The translations under genes were made by a program, and so were the position numbers. Below the pieces are notes generated by a model, which was not told where the DNA came from, did no database searches, and saw only the letters and a program-made list of their open reading frames with translations. Positions 44,859-47,651 of a DNA stretch of 47,651 nucleotides are shown in pieces. Numbering within the stretch: the stretch's first letter is position 1; each line of letters opens with the position of its first letter. Source of the DNA: Paracoccaceae bacterium. Its GTDB lineage: Bacteria; Pseudomonadota; Alphaproteobacteria; Rhodobacterales; Rhodobacteraceae. The stretch is taken from the NCBI GenBank assembly GCA_015487165.1, contig WFQE01000314.1, positions 1 to 47,651 of the forward strand, written 5' to 3'.

Positions 44859-44866
44859 TTGGTAAA
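44851..44866. promoter_or_regulatory. RutR-like operator over the rutR1 start codon
   Basis: CTGACCATTTGGTAAA matches the E. coli RutR consensus TTGACCA-nn-TGGTCAA at 12 of 14 fixed positions. It covers the minus-strand ATG (44856-44858) of the first RutR-type gene. Confidence 0.5.
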
Positions 44867-44903
44867 TATCAGAAAAGCACGAAATGCGGGTTCATACAAG
44901 GTG

Positions 44904-44923
44904 CGGCCCGGCAATGTGGGCCG
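44904..44923 (-). terminator. Hairpin after the desaturase gene
   Basis: CGGCCC (44904-44909) pairs with GGGCCG (44918-44923) around an 8-nt loop, 33 bp past the minus-strand desaturase stop and upstream of rutR1. No T-run follows, so termination is uncertain. Confidence 0.35.
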
Positions 44924-44956
44924 GACGTTTCGTTGTTGTTGGGATGCGGCTGCCCG

Positions 44957-46000
44957 TCACGCAGCGCGGTAGATCGCCTTTGCCTCGCGCTGAGACAGCA
45001 GCCGCCGGTTCTTTTCGTCCCAGAGTTGAAGCTTCACGCAGCCAAGGCTTTCTCGGATAGTCATGCGCTGGGATTCGTTCAACACCGGGTGATCGCGCAG
45101 CACTTCGGTCAGGCGGTAAAAGGGGATGCGGCTGTAAAGGTGGTGCACATGATGCACGCCGATATTGGCGGTCAACCATTGCAGAACTTTCGGCATGACG
45201 TAATGCGAACTGCCCTTGAGCGCAGAATCATGCACCTGCCAGTCATCGGCAGCTTCCCACGAGGTCTGCTCGAACTGGTGCTGCACATAGAAAAGCCACA
45301 GGCCGATGGTCGCGCCAACCAGGGTTGTCGGGATAAAGATCAGCAGGATAGATGCCAGCCCGCCAAACCAGAACATCGCGCCCAGCACGACAGCGATCAG
45401 CGCATTGGTGGCCATCGAGCTTGTCCAGTATTGCCAGCCGGCACGCATAAGCCCGACGGGCAGGCGATTCTGGATGTAAAAGATATAGGCCGGACCAAAG
45501 CCGAACAGCACCAGCGGGTTGCGATAGAGGCGATAGCCAAGACGCCCCCAAAAGCCGCGTTCGTGGTATTCCTCGACCGTCAGGGTCTGGATGTCGCCAA
45601 TTCCGCGCTTGCCCAGGTTGCCGTGGGTCGCGTGGTGAAGCGAGTGGGTCCGCCGCCAGACGTCATAGGGTGTCAGCGTCAGGATGCCCAGGCCACGCCC
45701 GATCCAGTCGCCAACGCCCTTGCGGCGGAAAAAGGCGCGGTGCCCGCAATCATGCTGGATCGCGAAAAGACGCACCAGGAAAAGGCCGTTTGCAACCGAA
45801 AGCGCCAGCGTCAGCCAGTAGCTGAGCGACATCGACCACCAAGCAAGACCGGCAAGCAGGAAGAAGGGGACAAGTGTCACGCCCAGTTCGAAACTGGAAC
45901 GCAGGGCGCTGGGGTCACGGTATTTTGCCAGCAGCTGTATCCACTCGCGTGCGCTATCGGGGCCCCGATCTTCTGGGGCGGCGAGGGTATTTTGGTTCAT
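44957..46000 (-). CDS. Membrane fatty acid desaturase
   Basis: This 347-aa diiron membrane desaturase has the three histidine boxes HDCGH (83-87), HSLHH (119-123) and HHVHH (283-287), framed by hydrophobic pairs. Box spacing is that of acyl-lipid (delta-12/omega-3-like) desaturases rather than of acyl-CoA enzymes, but regiospecificity cannot be read. It acts in the inner membrane, changing lipid unsaturation. ATG 46000 opens the cytosolic N-terminus; the frame upstream to 46075 is not conserved. It lies between the two RutR-type genes with no evident pathway link. Confidence 0.9.
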   Translation of the reverse strand: MNQNTLAAPEDRGPDSAREWIQLLAKYRDPSALRSSFELGVTLVPFFLLAGLAWWSMSLSYWLTLALSVANGLFLVRLFAIQHDCGHRAFFRRKGVGDWIGRGLGILTLTPYDVWRRTHSLHHATHGNLGKRGIGDIQTLTVEEYHERGFWGRLGYRLYRNPLVLFGFGPAYIFYIQNRLPVGLMRAGWQYWTSSMATNALIAVVLGAMFWFGGLASILLIFIPTTLVGATIGLWLFYVQHQFEQTSWEAADDWQVHDSALKGSSHYVMPKVLQWLTANIGVHHVHHLYSRIPFYRLTEVLRDHPVLNESQRMTIRESLGCVKLQLWDEKNRRLLSQREAKAIYRAA

Positions 46001-46179
46001 GAAGCTGCTCGATTCGTGTGGTCTTGATGTCTTGTACAGAGGCTTGCACATAGGGTGTCGGGCGACAAACAGCAAGGGCTTTGCCCCTGAGGGCGAGGAA
46101 ACAGTCTGTCAGAGGGCGCAGGGTTGCGTTCGGCGTGGCGTGATGGTGGCAAAGGCAGAATTATTTCCCGAAAGCGGTT

Positions 46180-46836
46180 TCACAGGTTGCTGGCGTCGAT
46201 GCCGATTCCCGCCAGGATGATCTGCTTGACTGATGCCTTGGCCTCTTCCCACTGGGCGTCGGACAGGGGCTTGCCGCCGTTCAGGGTTTCGATCTGGTGA
46301 TTGAAATCGGCATAGTGCTGGGTGGTCGCCCACAGCATGTACAGCAGGTGGTGCGGATTGACACGGTCCATGCGGCCTTCGGCGATCCAGCGCTCAATGA
46401 CCTTTGCGCGGCCTTCGGTCCATTCGGTCAGCGTGTGTTCAAGATAGTCCTGTATCACCGGCGCGCCATGCATCACCTCGCTGGCCCAGACCTTGGAGCC
46501 AGCCGGATGCCGGCGGCTGATTTCCATCTTGGCGTCGATATAGGCGGCAATCGCCTCGGCCGGGCCGTCGGCGCTGTCAAACACGTCGGCTGCGCGCAGC
46601 CATATCTGAAAGATGTTTTCGACGACCTGCCGGTAGAGGGCCTCTTTGGTCGGGAAATAATAGTGCAGGTTCGCCTTGGGCAGCCCGGCCATGTCGGCAA
46701 TCAGCTGCATTGTCGCCCCGCCAAAGCCCGCCTCGGCAAAGACCTTTTCCGCGGCTTCCAGAATACGCTTTTCACGCGCGAGGCGGCGTTCTTTCTGGCC
46801 AGGTCTGGGGCTGGGATGCTTGGCGGGAAGATTCAT
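46180..46836 (-). CDS. TetR regulator, RutR type (copy 2)
   Basis: This 218-aa regulator has an N-terminal HTH (about residues 23-66, with GFGGATMQLIADMAGLPKAN and LHYYFPTKEALY) and a RutR-type C-terminal domain, including SKVWASEVMHGAPVIQDYL, RWIAEGRMDRVNPHHL and LWATTQHYADFNHQIE. It is clearly a paralog of the gene at 44184-44858 but diverged in the ligand half. It is divergent from an N-carbamoyl-amino-acid hydrolase gene, with two operator-like palindromes in the 227-bp gap, so it probably controls pyrimidine breakdown and itself. Confidence 0.88.
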   Translation of the reverse strand: MNLPAKHPSPRPGQKERRLAREKRILEAAEKVFAEAGFGGATMQLIADMAGLPKANLHYYFPTKEALYRQVVENIFQIWLRAADVFDSADGPAEAIAAYIDAKMEISRRHPAGSKVWASEVMHGAPVIQDYLEHTLTEWTEGRAKVIERWIAEGRMDRVNPHHLLYMLWATTQHYADFNHQIETLNGGKPLSDAQWEEAKASVKQIILAGIGIDASNL

Positions 46837-46859
46837 GCAGACCTGTCCAAAAAAAATTC

Positions 46860-46875
46860 TTGACCAATTGGTCAA
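46860..46875. promoter_or_regulatory. Perfect RutR-type operator
   Basis: TTGACCAATTGGTCAA is a perfect 16-bp palindrome and matches all 14 fixed positions of the E. coli RutR site TTGACCA-nn-TGGTCAA. It lies 23 bp upstream of the copy 2 regulator start, in the divergent gap to the hydrolase gene. Confidence 0.85.
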
Positions 46876-46891
46876 CTGGTGTACCGTAAAC

Positions 46892-46907
46892 CTGACTATA
46901 TGGTCAG
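46892..46907. promoter_or_regulatory. Second, weaker RutR-type operator
   Basis: CTGACTATATGGTCAG matches 11 of 14 fixed RutR positions and is palindromic except for one pair. Its centre is 32 bp (about three helical turns) from the perfect site, so both could be bound on one DNA face. Confidence 0.65.
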
Positions 46908-47063
46908 AAATGGGAGTTGCGCAAGTGACCGGCTGCGGGCCGGTCCGGCAGAGGGGGGTCTGTTGGCAGCATGGCAGTGCCGGGGTTCCGCGTGGCGGGA
47001 TCTTTGCGCCTGTGGCCATGCACGCGGATCAGCGACAGGAATGCAAGAGGAAAGGGAAAGCGC

Positions 47064-47651
47064 ATGGCAGCGTTAAGCGACAACATGAAGATCAACGCCG
47101 ACCGGCTGTGGGACAGCCTTATGGAAATGGCCAAGATCGGGCCGGGTGTTGCGGGTGGCAACAACCGCCAGACGCTGACCGACGCCGATGCCGAGGGGCG
47201 GCGCCTGTTTCAGAAATGGTGCGAAGACGCCGGCATGACCATGGGCGTTGATCAGATGGGCACCATGTTTTTCCGCCGCGAGGGCACCGACCCCGACGCG
47301 CTGCCCGTCTATGTCGGCAGCCATCTGGATACCCAGCCCACGGGCGGCAAATATGACGGGGTGCTTGGGGTTCTGGGTGCGCTGGAGCTGGTGCGTTCCA
47401 TGAATGACCTTGGCATCAAGACGAAACACCCGATCGTCGTGACCAACTGGACGAATGAGGAGGGCACCCGCTTTGCGCCCGCCATGCTGGCCAGTGGTGT
47501 GTTTGCCGGCATGCACACGCAGGACTGGGCTTACGGCCGCGAAGATGCGGAAGGGCTGAAATTCGGCGACGAGCTGGAACGCATCGGCTGGAAGGGCGAT
47601 GAAGAGGTCGGCGCGCGCAAGATGCACGCGTTTTTCGAGCTGCACATCGAG
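47064..47651 (+). CDS. N-carbamoyl-amino-acid hydrolase, M20 family (partial)
   Basis: The first 196 aa of a roughly 410-aa zinc hydrolase run off the right edge. The metal site is visible: VGSHLDTQPTGGKYDGVLG (His and Asp ligands) and WTNEEGTRFAPAM (Glu). This matches the HyuC/PydC/allantoate amidohydrolase group, which releases ammonia and CO2 from N-carbamoyl compounds. The RutR operators and divergent RutR-type gene favour N-carbamoyl-beta-alanine hydrolysis, the last step of reductive pyrimidine degradation; hydantoin or allantoate use is possible. An AAGGGAAAG ribosome site precedes ATG 47064. Confidence 0.88.
   Translation, partial: MAALSDNMKINADRLWDSLMEMAKIGPGVAGGNNRQTLTDADAEGRRLFQKWCEDAGMTMGVDQMGTMFFRREGTDPDALPVYVGSHLDTQPTGGKYDGVLGVLGALELVRSMNDLGIKTKHPIVVTNWTNEEGTRFAPAMLASGVFAGMHTQDWAYGREDAEGLKFGDELERIGWKGDEEVGARKMHAFFELHIE

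Overview
The window looks like an ordinary stretch of chromosome from a high-G+C alphaproteobacterium of the Rhodobacteraceae (Roseobacter/Rhodobacter type). The evidence is a short ProRS without the inserted editing domain, a Rhodobacter-type adrenodoxin-like ferredoxin (FdxE/FdVI), the order perM-hdaA-ppk-ppx, a DUF2927 lipoprotein, and a dispersed palindromic intergenic repeat with AAATACTC/GAGTATTT arms. No phage, insertion sequence, CRISPR array, rRNA or tRNA was seen.

Layout. 0-9.3 kb: envelope and exported small proteins, an exported DnaE2-type OB-fold protein, ferredoxin, purD, xseA, an AlkB-like hydroxylase, an orphan NuoE-NuoF fusion flavoprotein and a lysoplasmalogenase. 9.3-18.2 kb: proS, lolC/E-lolD, an M48-like protein that has lost its zinc motif, an acyl-CoA synthetase, an EamA transporter and SelO. 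18.2-23.7 kb: a tightly coupled seven-gene minus-strand operon (GNAT, DUF2927 lipoprotein, a 57-aa membrane protein, VWA protein, a 116-aa membrane protein, DedA, D-amino-acid dehydrogenase-like flavoprotein). 23.8-29 kb: a cytochrome P450 remnant, an active-type M48 protease, 8-oxoguanine deaminase facing guanine deaminase, and mgtE. 29-37.4 kb, minus strand: perM, hdaA, ppk, ppx, ftsY, an EamA transporter and yciB. 37.6-44.2 kb, plus strand: an SDR, panBC, a D-glutamate operon (dgcN, dgcA, D-amino-acid transaminase) and an EamA transporter. 44.2 kb to the end: two RutR-type regulators around a fatty acid desaturase, then the start of an N-carbamoyl-amino-acid hydrolase.

How the genes work together. 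Three nitrogen-recycling themes stand out. Purine bases are handled by the two deaminases. D-amino acids are handled by the transaminase, DgcN/DgcA and a DadA-like flavoprotein. Pyrimidines appear to be handled by the hydrolase at the right edge, whose divergent promoter carries a perfect match to the RutR operator plus a second weaker copy. Another RutR-like half-conserved site overlaps the start codon of the first regulator.

Most interesting items: the RutR paralog pair with its operators, the exported DnaE2-like OB-fold, the P450 deletion remnant, the zinc-less M48 protein, the seven-gene VWA/DedA operon with a hidden 57-aa gene, the D-glutamate operon and the palindromic repeat family.
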